The notes: generated from the letters alone by a model not told the origin. DNA of 64,000 bases from JBAXXL01 sp037127915 (GCA_037127915.1 JBAXXL010000012.1:41327-105326); one strand, 5' to 3'. Numbered from the stretch's first letter, positions 1 to 8,871 are shown. Numbers and translations: made by a program.

Positions 1-10
1 GGAGGATATT

Positions 11-193
11 ATGCCAAGATTAGATAGAACAGGACCGGATGGTAAAGGATCAGGTACCGGTCGAAAATTAGGGAAATGTAGTAACGCTACGGATGAAGAA
101 AAAATAAAAGAGCTCGGCAAAGGAATGGGCAAAAAAGGCAATTCCGGTGGAGGTCAAGGTAAAGGAAATCGTTTAAAAAGCGGTTTGAAATAG
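11..193 (+). CDS. DUF5320-like small glycine-rich protein
   Basis: A 60-residue basic, Gly-rich protein opening MPRLDRTGPDGKGSGTGR. This matches the opening pattern of DUF5320 proteins (MPxxDGTGPxGxGxxTGR), which usually sit beside NifX/NifB-type dinitrogenase cofactor proteins. A strong ribosome site (ggagg) lies at positions 1-5, giving a clear ATG at 11. A NifX-like gene lies 1.3 kb downstream, as the family context predicts. Biochemical role unknown; a metal-handling accessory is only inferred. The upstream neighbour is outside the window. Confidence 0.7.
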   Translation: MPRLDRTGPDGKGSGTGRKLGKCSNATDEEKIKELGKGMGKKGNSGGGQGKGNRLKSGLK

Positions 194-242
194 ATAGATA
201 TTTTTTTAAAATAATAAATTTTACTATATAAAAGGTAGAAAA

Positions 243-1424
243 ATGAATACTAAAAATTTAGGATTCGACACTAAGTTAATTCATGCCGGTGAGCATGAAG
301 ATCAGTTTGGTAGTGCTACGGTGCCAATTTACCAAACTTCGACGTTTAAATTTAAAAATGCTCAGGAGGGAGCAGATTGTTTTTCAGGTGCAAGTGACGG
401 ATATATCTATACCCGAATAGCAAATCCAACAATACGTGCCTTAGAAAAAAACATAGCTGAACTTGAAAATGGATTTGATGGAATAGCAACAAGTTCTGGT
501 ATGGCAGCGGTAACGAGTATTTACATTGCATTACTTGGTGCAGGTAGCCATATAGTAAGTACTGCATCGGTTTACGGTCCAGCTCGTGGTGTTTTGGAGC
601 AAGATTTTTCCAGATTTGGCGTAGAAGCATCTTTTGTAAATACATCAGATTTAGATGCCATTGTTGCGGCAATTCGCCCAAATACTAAAGTTTTATATGT
701 TGAAACACCATCAAATCCTACAATGGAATTGACGGATATAAAGGCTTGTGCTGAAATAGCAAAGAAGCACAATTTAGTTTTAGTTGTCGATAATACATTT
801 TCAACGCCATACCTTCAAAAACCACTCGATTTGGGTGCTGATGTTGTGTTTCATTCCGTAACAAAGTTTATCAATGGTCACGCTGATATAGTTGGCGGAA
901 TAGTTATTACAAAAGAAAAAGAATTGTATAAAAGAATTCGACATGCAATGGTATATATGGGTTGCAATATGGATCCGCACCAAGCATATTTGGTATTGCG
1001 TGGTGTAAAAACTCTATCATTACGAGTTGAACGTAATCAAGAAAATGCTGGAAAGGTTGCTCAATTCCTTGAAGAACATCAAAAAGTGGCATGGATAAAA
1101 TACCCGGGTTTAAAATCTCATCCTCAATATGAATTAGCGAAAAGTCAAATGAGCGGTTTTGGATCAATGATAAGTTTTGGCGTTAAAGGCGGCTTAGAAG
1201 CAGGAAGACAACTAATGGATAATGTTCATCTTGCTACATTGGCCGTATCTTTGGGCGGTGTTGAAACCTTAATCCAACATCCTGCCTCGATGACACACGC
1301 AGGAATGAGCAAGGAAGACAAATTAAATGCCGGCATCACAGATGATTTAGTACGCTTTTCAGTAGGCGTTGAAAACATTGAAGATATTATTGCTGATTTA
1401 CAACAAGCTTTAGAAAAAGTATAA
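243..1424 (+). CDS. PLP-dependent Cys/Met metabolism lyase (methionine gamma-lyase-like)
   Basis: A 393-residue fold-type I PLP enzyme of the transsulfuration family. The cofactor lysine is K208 in HSVTKFINGH, the PLP-binding aspartate is D183 in VVDNTF, and YTRIANPT near residue 56 supplies the phosphate-binding tyrosine. The SLGGVETLIQHPASMTH stretch near the C-terminus resembles methionine gamma-lyases. However, the cysteine that follows YG in typical methionine gamma-lyases is proline here (Y111-G112-P113), so cystathionine gamma-synthase or O-acylhomoserine sulfhydrylase activity cannot be excluded. Cytosolic. It lies between DUF5320 and NifX-like genes, all on the plus strand. The family is certain; the exact reaction is not. 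Confidence 0.85.
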   Translation: MNTKNLGFDTKLIHAGEHEDQFGSATVPIYQTSTFKFKNAQEGADCFSGASDGYIYTRIANPTIRALEKNIAELENGFDGIATSSGMAAVTSIYIALLGAGSHIVSTASVYGPARGVLEQDFSRFGVEASFVNTSDLDAIVAAIRPNTKVLYVETPSNPTMELTDIKACAEIAKKHNLVLVVDNTFSTPYLQKPLDLGADVVFHSVTKFINGHADIVGGIVITKEKELYKRIRHAMVYMGCNMDPHQAYLVLRGVKTLSLRVERNQENAGKVAQFLEEHQKVAWIKYPGLKSHPQYELAKSQMSGFGSMISFGVKGGLEAGRQLMDNVHLATLAVSLGGVETLIQHPASMTHAGMSKEDKLNAGITDDLVRFSVGVENIEDIIADLQQALEKV

Positions 1425-1473
1425 TAATCTTAACGAAATGTTAATGATAAAATTTAAACAAAAGGAAATTATT

Positions 1474-1842
1474 ATGAAAATATGTATCCCTATAGAGGAA
1501 CAAAAAGGTCTTGAATCAATAACTTACGGTCACTTCGGCAGTGCACCATATTTTTTAATATATGATAATATTGCCGAGACATACGAAATATTAAACAATG
1601 CCCACGCTGAACACGAGCATGGACAATGTAATCCAATTACTCCACTTAAAGAAAAAAATGTTAACGTTGTTGTTGTTGCAGGTATGGGGGTAAGAGCTTT
1701 GATGAATTTGCAAGCTATGGATATTCAAGTTTATAAAATTGCTGAAAGTACTAGCGTTAAACAAATAATATCTAATGTCGATTTTTCGAAAATGGAAATG
1801 CTAACAACGGAGAATAGTTGCAACCATCACAATTGTCATTAA
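1474..1842 (+). CDS. NifX/NifB-type dinitrogenase cofactor-domain protein
   Basis: A 122-residue protein of the dinitrogenase iron-molybdenum cofactor biosynthesis family. It opens MKICIPIEEQKGLES with a following GHFGSAPYF segment, and carries the VVVVAGMGVRALMNL core typical of the fold. An earlier ATG exists at 1438, but aaagga at 1461-1466 positions the ribosome on the ATG at 1474, and homology starts there. The C-terminus ends in a Cys/His cluster (NSCNHHNCH) that could bind metal. Members outside nitrogen fixation are common and mostly uncharacterised; no nif genes are seen here. Confidence 0.85.
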   Translation: MKICIPIEEQKGLESITYGHFGSAPYFLIYDNIAETYEILNNAHAEHEHGQCNPITPLKEKNVNVVVVAGMGVRALMNLQAMDIQVYKIAESTSVKQIISNVDFSKMEMLTTENSCNHHNCH

Positions 1843-1950
1843 ATCTTAGCTTATATCGTAGAAAAAGTATAAACTAATTTTATTAGTTTTAGCAACAGAA
1901 AACGGCTTTATTCGTATATTACATTTTAATTAATTTTAATTTGTTGTTAT

Positions 1951-2694
1951 ATGAAGAAAGCCGTTTTTTCTGTTATTATTCTTATTAGTTTCATTGTTGG
2001 AGCATCGTCACTTTCTTCAATGGAGCATATTCCGCTATATATAAGGCAATTAACCGATAGCTCTTATGTATTCGTAACATTTGGCATGGTAAATGGAGAG
2101 CCATATCCATCGAACGGTATGTATTTTATCACAGATAAAGGTATTGTAATGTTGGATACCCCTTGGGATACTAATCAAGTAAAACCGCTATTAGACAGTA
2201 TCCAAGCGAAGCATAATCAAAAGGTAAAACTCTGCATATCGAACCACTCACACGACGACAGAACAGCAGGATTGGAAATTTTAAAACGTAATGGAGTACG
2301 GACATATACTTCTTTTATGACAGATAGTTTATGCAAACTCAATGGAGAAAAACGAGCTGAGTTCCATTTTCTTAACGATACAACATTTACATTAGGTAAT
2401 ATGAAATTTGAAACCTTTTATCCGGGTGCCGGACATTCTAAGGATAATCTGGTTATTTGGATACCCGATTTGAAAATGTTATACGGCGGGTGTTTAATAA
2501 AAACCAAATTAGCATACAATCTGGGTAACACAACAGGAGCAGATATAGATAGCTGGATAAAAGTTATGAATTTACTAATGAGTAAATATTCCGATGCAGA
2601 ATATGTCATCCCAGGGCATTCAAAATATGGAAACTACTCTATACTTCAGCATACACTCGATCTCCTTAACGAATATAAAAATTCTAAAAAATAG
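1951..2694 (+). CDS. Class B1-type metallo-beta-lactamase-like hydrolase
   Basis: A 247-residue exported metallo-beta-lactamase-fold protein with an N-terminal signal peptide (about residues 1-20). Every zinc ligand of subclass B1 can be aligned: H99, H101 and H162 (site 1, HSHDDR and GAGHSKDN), and D103, C181 and H223 (site 2, YGGCLIKT and VIPGHSKYG). The B1 substrate-contact residues K184 and N193 (in LGNTTGAD) are also present. Overall layout and length resemble the BlaB/IND group of Bacteroidota. Hydrolysis of beta-lactams is inferred, not shown; some B1-like proteins have other substrates. The next gene, 12 bp downstream, is an iron-sulfur membrane protein, not a resistance gene. Confidence 0.85.
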   Translation: MKKAVFSVIILISFIVGASSLSSMEHIPLYIRQLTDSSYVFVTFGMVNGEPYPSNGMYFITDKGIVMLDTPWDTNQVKPLLDSIQAKHNQKVKLCISNHSHDDRTAGLEILKRNGVRTYTSFMTDSLCKLNGEKRAEFHFLNDTTFTLGNMKFETFYPGAGHSKDNLVIWIPDLKMLYGGCLIKTKLAYNLGNTTGADIDSWIKVMNLLMSKYSDAEYVIPGHSKYGNYSILQHTLDLLNEYKNSKK

Positions 2695-2706
2695 AGGAAT
2701 TAAAAA

Positions 2707-3441
2707 ATGCAATTAAATAAAAGACAAAAGATTCGAAAAACACTTATATATATATCGTTTTTCCTTTTTCCAATTACTATTTTCTATTTATCACCGGCTT
2801 TACCATTTGTTGGTTTATTTAAAGGCATTATTAACGGAAGTTTAATCGTTTTTGGCTTGCTGTTTTTATTCTCACTTTTTTTTGGCAGAGCGTATTGCAG
2901 TTGGGTTTGCCCGGGTGCTGGCGCCAGCGAGATATGCTCGAGTATTTTACCTAAAAAAACCGCAAAAGCGCATTGGCTAAAATGGTTTGTTTGGATACCG
3001 TGGGTTTCTTTATTTATCGTTTTACTAATACTTTTTGGTAACTATAAGTCAGTTGACTTTTTTATGGCTATTCCTAAAGGTATTTCGATTCTAAATCCCG
3101 AAGCTGTTGTAATCTATTATATAATTTTATCAATAATGGTAATTCTCTCATATACAGCAGATAACAGGGGCTTTTGTCATTACGTTTGTTGGATGTCGCC
3201 TTTTATGATTATCGGCAATAAAATTAGATACATAATCAAAAACCCATCTTTGCATTTAGAAGCCGAATCAGAAAAATGCGTCTCATGCCATCAATGCAAT
3301 AAAGCCTGTCAAATGAGTATTGATGTCAATAAAATGGTTAAGGATAGCAACTTCAACAATTCTGATTGCATACTTTGTGGGCTTTGTATAGATAATTGCT
3401 CGGAACATATAATTAAGTATTCATTTAAAAGAACTAAATAA
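2707..3441 (+). CDS. NapH/CcoG-like membrane iron-sulfur protein
   Basis: A 244-residue membrane protein with about four hydrophobic segments in the first 165 residues and two C-terminal 4Fe-4S ferredoxin motifs. The membrane part has the two CX3C pairs of the NapH/NosR/CcoG group (C64/C68 in CSWVCPG, C157/C161 in CHYVCW). The ferredoxin clusters are C191-C194-C197-C201 and C221-C224-C227-C231. It should pass electrons across or along the inner membrane, partner unknown. A gagg ribosome site precedes the ATG, and it follows the metallo-beta-lactamase-like gene by 12 bp, so the two are probably co-transcribed. Confidence 0.8.
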   Translation: MQLNKRQKIRKTLIYISFFLFPITIFYLSPALPFVGLFKGIINGSLIVFGLLFLFSLFFGRAYCSWVCPGAGASEICSSILPKKTAKAHWLKWFVWIPWVSLFIVLLILFGNYKSVDFFMAIPKGISILNPEAVVIYYIILSIMVILSYTADNRGFCHYVCWMSPFMIIGNKIRYIIKNPSLHLEAESEKCVSCHQCNKACQMSIDVNKMVKDSNFNNSDCILCGLCIDNCSEHIIKYSFKRTK

Positions 3442-3472
3442 AATGGTTTTATAAATAATTATGGAGTTTAAT

Positions 3473-4162
3473 ATGAAGTATAATTTTACTAAATTCTTAC
3501 TTTTCTTATTATTAACCGGTTGCGCAGTTTCGAACCAAAGTGCAGACCGTGCACAAAGTTGTAAACTGGTTTATTCCGTTAATGCTGGATTGAACAATGG
3601 CGGTATAATCGAAAACACCGATTTCTCTACTGCCACTACTATTCCTGTTGATGCGGTTACCGGAGCAACTAAAATGGGATTTCACGTTGGTGGACGCGTT
3701 GCTATGCCTCTGTGGAATAATGCTATTGAATCGGGTTTGGATGTTATGACTAATAACCAAATATTCAAATATAACGATTTAAAAAATGAATTTGTTGGCA
3801 ATCGCAATATTTGGACTACCCAAATAATGGTTCCATTAACTTGGAATTTCGGATTTTTCAAAAAAAGCGATCCATTGGGTATGTTTAAAATCAAATTGGG
3901 ATGGGTCCTACAATATAATATGTTAAGTGTTAAGGATTCCGATTACCAGCTACCACTTCCTGAATATTTCGTTAGGAGCTTTTCGAGCGGTCCTACTTTA
4001 GGATTTTCTGTTACACCGTTTACTTTTAAAAATGGCAGTAAGTTAGGTGTTTATTTTGACGCTTACCGCGGTTCCAAAATTTATGACGATTTTTATAACG
4101 ATGACTTTTTCAAAATGCCGGGATCGAGTTATTTGAAATATGGAATATTATATCAGTTTTAG
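3473..4162 (+). CDS. Putative outer-membrane lipoprotein, beta-barrel-like
   Basis: A 229-residue protein whose start is placed at the second in-frame ATG because ggag at 3463-3466 lies 6 bases before it. A lipobox (LLLTGC) puts the acylated cysteine at residue 17. The rest is rich in alternating aromatic/hydrophobic strands with Gly and ends in an aromatic residue (ILYQF), as in small outer-membrane barrels. No family recognised. A strong terminator follows 30 bp downstream. Likely last gene of the group beginning at 1951. Confidence 0.65.
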   Translation: MKYNFTKFLLFLLLTGCAVSNQSADRAQSCKLVYSVNAGLNNGGIIENTDFSTATTIPVDAVTGATKMGFHVGGRVAMPLWNNAIESGLDVMTNNQIFKYNDLKNEFVGNRNIWTTQIMVPLTWNFGFFKKSDPLGMFKIKLGWVLQYNMLSVKDSDYQLPLPEYFVRSFSSGPTLGFSVTPFTFKNGSKLGVYFDAYRGSKIYDDFYNDDFFKMPGSSYLKYGILYQF

Positions 4163-4193
4163 CTGAATTTCAATGCTTTCAATTTCAAATTTT

Positions 4194-4235
4194 ACTCATC
4201 CGATGACTGCCGTGTCATCGGATGAGTTTTTTTTA
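4194..4235 (+). terminator. Rho-independent terminator
   Basis: A perfect 14-bp stem (4194-4207 with 4214-4227, loop 4208-4213) followed by a run of T. Ends the plus-strand group before the Rh transporter. The stem core ATCCGATGA recurs in other terminators of this window. Confidence 0.9.
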
Positions 4236-4389
4236 TTTAGATTTTCTCAAAAGAACCGAATTCTACGCAATTCTTATAATAATAATCGTGGTTTACACTT
4301 AGTTTCTTTATACGAGTTTTGCTTAGGTTTTTATTAGTATTTTTGTGATATTTTTCTTAAATCTCGAGTTTTATTCAACTAAAAAATAC

Positions 4390-4397
4390 TATTTTTG
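4390..4397 (+). promoter_or_regulatory. Candidate -7 box for the Rh transporter
   Basis: TATTTTTG fits the Bacteroidota -7 consensus TAnnTTTG, 64 bp before the start codon in the spacer after the terminator. The -33 element is weak (TTTT near 4369), so this is tentative. Confidence 0.35.
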
Positions 4398-4460
4398 CTT
4401 TTTATTATTCTGATATTAAGAAATAAATCACATTATTATAAATTTTAAACTTTAAAGCGT

Positions 4461-5624
4461 ATGAAAAATAAAAAATTCATTCCAAAAATTGTGTCTGTTA
4501 TGATACTTTTACTTTGTTCTTCGGTAAGTCTTTTTGCTCAGCAGGCAGAATCCACCGATCTTGGTCATATTTTACAAATCCAGCAATACGATCGGGCAAT
4601 CCACATTATGGCAATGCTCTTAGTCGGCTTTGGTTTCCTAATGGTATTTGTAAAAAAATACGGACGTTCCGCTCTAACAGCAACGTTTCTTTTAGTTAGT
4701 ATTTCTCTCCCACTATATATGTGCATCAAAAGCCTCGGTATTTTTGAAGGAAGAGGTGAAATCGAACAACTTATACTTGCCGAGTTTGGTGCCGCAAGTT
4801 TGTTGATTGCCGCAGGTGCAATTTTAGGAAGAATACAAATCTATCAATATTTGATACTTGGCTTGCTATTTATTCCCTTTTATATGTTAAATGAATTGAT
4901 AGTTGTTGACGATTTTTTCCATTTCGTAGGAAAAGTTGCCGACACCGGTGGTTCAATTGTAATTCACGCTTTTGGTGCAATTTTTGGTGTTGCCGCCGCT
5001 ATTGCCCTGACCACAAAAAAGGATATGGAAACTCCAATCGAAGCAGATGCCACAAGCGATAGATATTCCATTTTAGGAAGTATGGTTTTGTGGGTATTTT
5101 GGCCAAGTTTCTGTGCGGCTTTGGTTCCGATTGAAGCAATTCCATATACGGTAGTGAATGTTTTCCTAGCATTATGCGGTTCTACATTAGCCACATACAT
5201 TACTTCAGTTTCTATCAGAGGAAAAGCAAATATTGCCGACATAGCAAATGCGGCTCTTGCCGGTGGCGTTGCAATAGGTGCAACCTGCGATTTTGCTTCT
5301 CATCCTCAAGCTATGCTTATTGGTGCTATAGCCGGTGTGCTTTCAACAGTAGGTTATGCTATTCTTCAGGATAAAAACCAAAAGTTACTTAAGTTTATCG
5401 ATACTTGCGGTGTATCGAATCTTCACGGTATCCCGGGTTTATTCGGCGGCCTTGCCGCTATATTTATTGTTGATGGATTAGATATATCAGCCCAATTGAA
5501 AGGCATAGGCATCACAATAGTAATCGCCATTGTTGGCGGATTATTTACCGGAAAAATCATTTCGTTGTTCAAGAAAACAAAAGAAATTTATAGCGATAGT
5601 GCTGAATTGCACGACGCAGAATAA
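4461..5624 (+). CDS. Rh-type ammonium (or CO2) channel
   Basis: A 387-residue Amt/Mep/Rh family membrane protein with an N-terminal signal-like segment (about 1-26) and 11-12 hydrophobic segments. The pore twin histidines are H169 (VIHAFGA) and H322 (NLHGIPG). Rh-side signatures, rather than AmtB ones, are seen: LWVFWPSF near 210-216 and DTCGVSNLHGIPG near 314-326. It should conduct ammonia/ammonium across the inner membrane. No glnK gene is adjacent, which is common for Rh proteins and unlike typical amtB. Preceded and followed by terminators, so monocistronic. Confidence 0.88.
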   Translation: MKNKKFIPKIVSVMILLLCSSVSLFAQQAESTDLGHILQIQQYDRAIHIMAMLLVGFGFLMVFVKKYGRSALTATFLLVSISLPLYMCIKSLGIFEGRGEIEQLILAEFGAASLLIAAGAILGRIQIYQYLILGLLFIPFYMLNELIVVDDFFHFVGKVADTGGSIVIHAFGAIFGVAAAIALTTKKDMETPIEADATSDRYSILGSMVLWVFWPSFCAALVPIEAIPYTVVNVFLALCGSTLATYITSVSIRGKANIADIANAALAGGVAIGATCDFASHPQAMLIGAIAGVLSTVGYAILQDKNQKLLKFIDTCGVSNLHGIPGLFGGLAAIFIVDGLDISAQLKGIGITIVIAIVGGLFTGKIISLFKKTKEIYSDSAELHDAE

Positions 5625-5646
5625 AAAATTCCAAATACTAGTTTTT

Positions 5647-5687
5647 AGATGAACTCCACCTTCGAGGTGGAGTTCATCTTTTTTTTA
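5647..5687 (+). terminator. Rho-independent terminator after Rh transporter
   Basis: A 15-bp stem (5647-5661 with 5665-5679, loop TCG) followed by eight or more T. It lies 23 bp past the stop of the Rh gene. Confidence 0.92.
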
Positions 5688-5759
5688 AATTGGGCTTTGA
5701 AAAAAATCTATTTTATGTAGCTTGCTATTAAATCGTAAATATTAAAACTCAATTTATGA

Positions 5760-5888
5760 ATTGCATTATTTACCATTTCATCCTCGCTTGAAAATATTTC
5801 AATGGTAGATTTACCTGCAGGAGTCTATTACTGTGTGATAAATAATGGAGCCGAAAAATTGACGGGAAGTGTTGTGATTGTAAGGTAA
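5760..5888 (+). pseudogene. Relic of a T9SS C-terminal sorting tail
   Basis: An open stretch of 42 codons with no good start, bounded upstream by TGA at 5757. It reads ENISMVDLPAGVYYC and ends GSVVIVR followed by TAA. This is the last part of a Por secretion tail (LPAGVYY... strand pair and basic end). The body of the gene is missing. The rest of the 5625-6084 spacer holds a terminator, a short hairpin repeat (5908-5927) and low-complexity AT-rich words. Confidence 0.6.
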
Positions 5889-5907
5889 ATTGTTTAATAT
5901 CAGGGAG

Positions 5908-5927
5908 ATTCCTGCTTCCGCAGGAAT
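5908..5927. repeat. dRS3-like 20-bp hairpin repeat, copy 1
   Basis: ATTCCT-N8-AGGAAT with an 8-bp stem (ATTCCTGC/GCAGGAAT), followed by GACAAC. Two more copies with the ATTCCC-N8-GGGAAT form occur at 34593 and 45943, each followed by the same GACAAC. Confidence 0.7.
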
Positions 5928-6084
5928 GACAACTTATGTTAAATAAAGGGCCTACCGTCTCGACTCCCCTCGACGTCCGCTTTTGTTCTCTTCTCTTTCT
6001 TCCCATCCATCATTCATCATTTATCATTATTCTTCGCGGCTTTGCGGTGAATTCTTCTTCCCATTAATCATTAACCATTGACAA

Positions 6085-7338
6085 TTAACAATTTACAATT
6101 GTTCCATTTATCCAGGTTGATTCAATCTGATTTACCGCAAAATGATAGAAAATATCGGTGTATGAAGTACAGTCGTAAATACAGAAATTTGCCTTCTTCC
6201 CTATTTCCAAACTACCCATTTCATTTGATAATCCCAACGCTTTAGCACCATTCAAAGTTGCGGCTACCAATGCTTCTTCAGCTGTCATTTTCATATTAAT
6301 CACGGCTAAAGACAAAATCATCTGCATGTTTTCTGTAAAGCACGAGCCGGGATTTGCATCTGTTGCTAATGCTACCGTACACCCGCTTTCAATAATTTTC
6401 CGTGCCGGAGCATAAGGCATACGAATAAAATAAGCCGTGCCCGGTAGCAAAGTTGCTATTGTGCCTGATTTGTACATTGCTTCGATACTTTCGTCCGAAA
6501 TAAAAAGCAAATGGTCAGCTGAAACAGCACCGATTTCGGAAGCCATTTTTGCGGCTGATACATCTGCCATTTCATCGCAATGAACGCGAACCTGCATACC
6601 TGCATTTTTCGCCGCGGTGAATAAGCGTTTTGCCTGGTCTAAAGTAAAATATCCTTGGTCAACGAAAGCATCGCAATAATCCGCCAAACCTTCTGCGGCA
6701 ACAGCAGGAATCATTTCATCAATTATTAAATCAATATACTTTTCGTGATCATTTTTGTATTCAGGTGGAAAATCGTGCGCTCCCATAAATGTGGACTTTA
6801 TCGTAAGCGGCAGAGTTTCTTGTAGTTTCTTTATTGCTCTTAGTTGATTGAGTTCGCTTTCGAGTGTTAGCCCGTACCCGCTTTTAATTTCAATTGCGGT
6901 GGTTCCGTACTTCATAGCACTTTTTGCTAACTTTGCACCAACCTCATACAATTCATCAATCGAAGCGTTGCGAGTGGCTTTCATTGTGGTTAATATTCCG
7001 CCGCCTTCTGCGGCAAGTTCTTGATATGTTGTACCTCGCAAACGACGCGCAAATTCATTCGATCTGCTTCCTCCAAAAACTATATGAGTATGCGAATCCA
7101 CATAGCCCGGAACAATGGTTTTTCCTTTAGCATCTATAATTTTATCAACTTTTAGCGTACCATCGACTAAAAGTTTTTCCGCTTCTTGTGTTGTTCCAAC
7201 CCATTGAATTACTTCATTAAATAATATCGCACCGTTTTGAATTTCACCAATATTCTGCATTTCTATACCGATAAGATGAGTCTTACCACCGGCATCAATT
7301 GTAACAAGTGAACTTAAATTTTTAATCAACGTCATCAT
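6085..7338 (-). CDS. hutI: Imidazolonepropionase
   Basis: A 417-residue amidohydrolase that opens imidazolone-5-propanoate to N-formimino-L-glutamate, step three of histidine degradation, in the cytosol. Diagnostic stretches are DSHTHIVFGGSRSNEFARR (metal ligands H83, H85), the GGGILTTMKATR loop and ATDANPGSCFTENM. Full length for the family. An aagga ribosome site precedes the start, which overlaps the end of the upstream permease gene by 17 bases, so the two are coupled. hutH, hutU and hutG are not in the window. Confidence 0.95.
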   Translation of the reverse strand: MMTLIKNLSSLVTIDAGGKTHLIGIEMQNIGEIQNGAILFNEVIQWVGTTQEAEKLLVDGTLKVDKIIDAKGKTIVPGYVDSHTHIVFGGSRSNEFARRLRGTTYQELAAEGGGILTTMKATRNASIDELYEVGAKLAKSAMKYGTTAIEIKSGYGLTLESELNQLRAIKKLQETLPLTIKSTFMGAHDFPPEYKNDHEKYIDLIIDEMIPAVAAEGLADYCDAFVDQGYFTLDQAKRLFTAAKNAGMQVRVHCDEMADVSAAKMASEIGAVSADHLLFISDESIEAMYKSGTIATLLPGTAYFIRMPYAPARKIIESGCTVALATDANPGSCFTENMQMILSLAVINMKMTAEEALVAATLNGAKALGLSNEMGSLEIGKKANFCIYDCTSYTDIFYHFAVNQIESTWINGTIVNC

Positions 7339-8797
7339 TTTTTATTTCCTTATTTTTATTTTTTTTCTTAAACCATACATAAAGCGGAATGCCTGTAGAA
7401 ACCAAAAACAAACCAAAAAGCGAATTAATAATTTGAGAATTGCCGTTATAATAATTTGTAATATCATTATATAGCGTTATAATTACAAATCCTGTAGCAA
7501 AAATTATAAATATTATAGGTACGTAAGGATATCCCCATACTTTATATGGCCTTTCGTGATTCGGCATTTTCTTCCGCAGAATAAACACTCCATAAGCACC
7601 CAGCGCGTAAAATATCCACGATACAAATATCAGCATATCTGTCAAATTATCGAATGATCCGCTTAAAACAAGCATTGAAGCCCAAATTGCCTGAATCGCT
7701 AAAGCTCTGGAAGGTGTTCTATACTTTGGATGAGCGTTACCCGCGGAATGAAAAAATAAATTCTTCCGCGCCATCGCATAATAAACACGCGCACTCGCCA
7801 TTATAGTTCCGTTTGCAGTACCAAATGTAGAAACCATTACCAAAATGGCAACTAATGCCCCGCCGCTAACTCCAATAGCACGCTTAGCGACATCCGCCGC
7901 AACGAGTTTAGAACCTGCCATTTGCTCAGCAGGCAACACATATAGAAAAGCAACATTAATCAATAAATAAACCGCGATTACAACAACTATCCCTATAGTC
8001 AGTGCTAAGGGTACATTTTTTTTAGGATTTTTTATCTCCCCAGACAGATATGTTATATTATTCCATCCGTCGTAAGCCCAAAATGCAGCCGATAAAGCCG
8101 CAATTATGGCTCCCAGCATACCGGCGGAGCCTAAATGAAAATTGGGTATGTTTGTGGTTAGATTGCTTGCCGACCCATCGGAAAAAATAAAACATGCACC
8201 TATTAACAAACCCATAGCCGCTACTTTTGCCGTGGTGAAAAATGCGGATATACTTCCGCCGAATTTCACACCAAGATAGTTGACAAACGATAAAGATAAA
8301 ATTAATAAAATCGTAACTGATTTCACTCCTATATCCATTAATGGGAATATCTTCCCTATTCCGGGCAGAAAAAGATATATCTGTTGTTCAATCTCGGGCG
8401 AGAACCTCGGCAATGTGAAAAAGTATTGCAGATATTCTGAAAATACGTAAGTTATTGATGCAATTGAACCGCATTGAACAACAGAAAGCATAGCCCAACC
8501 GTAAATATAGCCGGTCATATCGCCGTACATTTCTCGGAAGTAAATAAATTGTCCTCCGGTCTTAGGGATTAATCCGGCGACTTCAGCATTTGTCAAAGCA
8601 CCGAACAATGTAATTAATCCGGCGACAACCCAGACCAACAACATTAATTCGGGACTCCCTAACGCGTGAGCCATAAATGCGGGTTTTTTGAATATTCCGG
8701 AACCGATAACGGCACCAATTACTATTGCGGTACTTGTATATAAGCCTAATTGAGGCAGTAAACCTATTTTTTTGGGAGCTGGAAAATCATTCTTCAT
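7322..8797 (-). CDS. APC-family amino-acid permease
   Basis: A 491-residue integral membrane transporter of the amino acid-polyamine-organocation superfamily with about 12 hydrophobic segments. The first helix carries the unwound substrate motif GSGIFKKP, and helix 6 has the LAT/APC-type FWAYDGWNNITYLSGEIKNP segment. Tight coupling with hutI suggests histidine or a related amino acid as substrate; this is inference from context. It starts with a plain ATG and is transcribed divergently from the permease gene at 8923. Confidence 0.88.
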   Translation of the reverse strand: MKNDFPAPKKIGLLPQLGLYTSTAIVIGAVIGSGIFKKPAFMAHALGSPELMLLVWVVAGLITLFGALTNAEVAGLIPKTGGQFIYFREMYGDMTGYIYGWAMLSVVQCGSIASITYVFSEYLQYFFTLPRFSPEIEQQIYLFLPGIGKIFPLMDIGVKSVTILLILSLSFVNYLGVKFGGSISAFFTTAKVAAMGLLIGACFIFSDGSASNLTTNIPNFHLGSAGMLGAIIAALSAAFWAYDGWNNITYLSGEIKNPKKNVPLALTIGIVVVIAVYLLINVAFLYVLPAEQMAGSKLVAADVAKRAIGVSGGALVAILVMVSTFGTANGTIMASARVYYAMARKNLFFHSAGNAHPKYRTPSRALAIQAIWASMLVLSGSFDNLTDMLIFVSWIFYALGAYGVFILRKKMPNHERPYKVWGYPYVPIIFIIFATGFVIITLYNDITNYYNGNSQIINSLFGLFLVSTGIPLYVWFKKKNKNKEIKNDDVD

Positions 8798-8871
8798 TTA
8801 ATTTCTTAGTGTTTTAATTTTTCATAAGTGACAAAACTAATAATTTTTGACGATATAGTAGCAATTTAATG

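Noticed and set aside
243..1424. Firm assignment as methionine gamma-lyase
   Set aside because: The usual cysteine after YG is proline, so the substrate is left open.
5770..6006. Minus-strand reading frame of 78 codons
   Set aside because: It is antisense to the T9SS tail relic and runs through hairpin and low-complexity sequence; no ribosome site or family.
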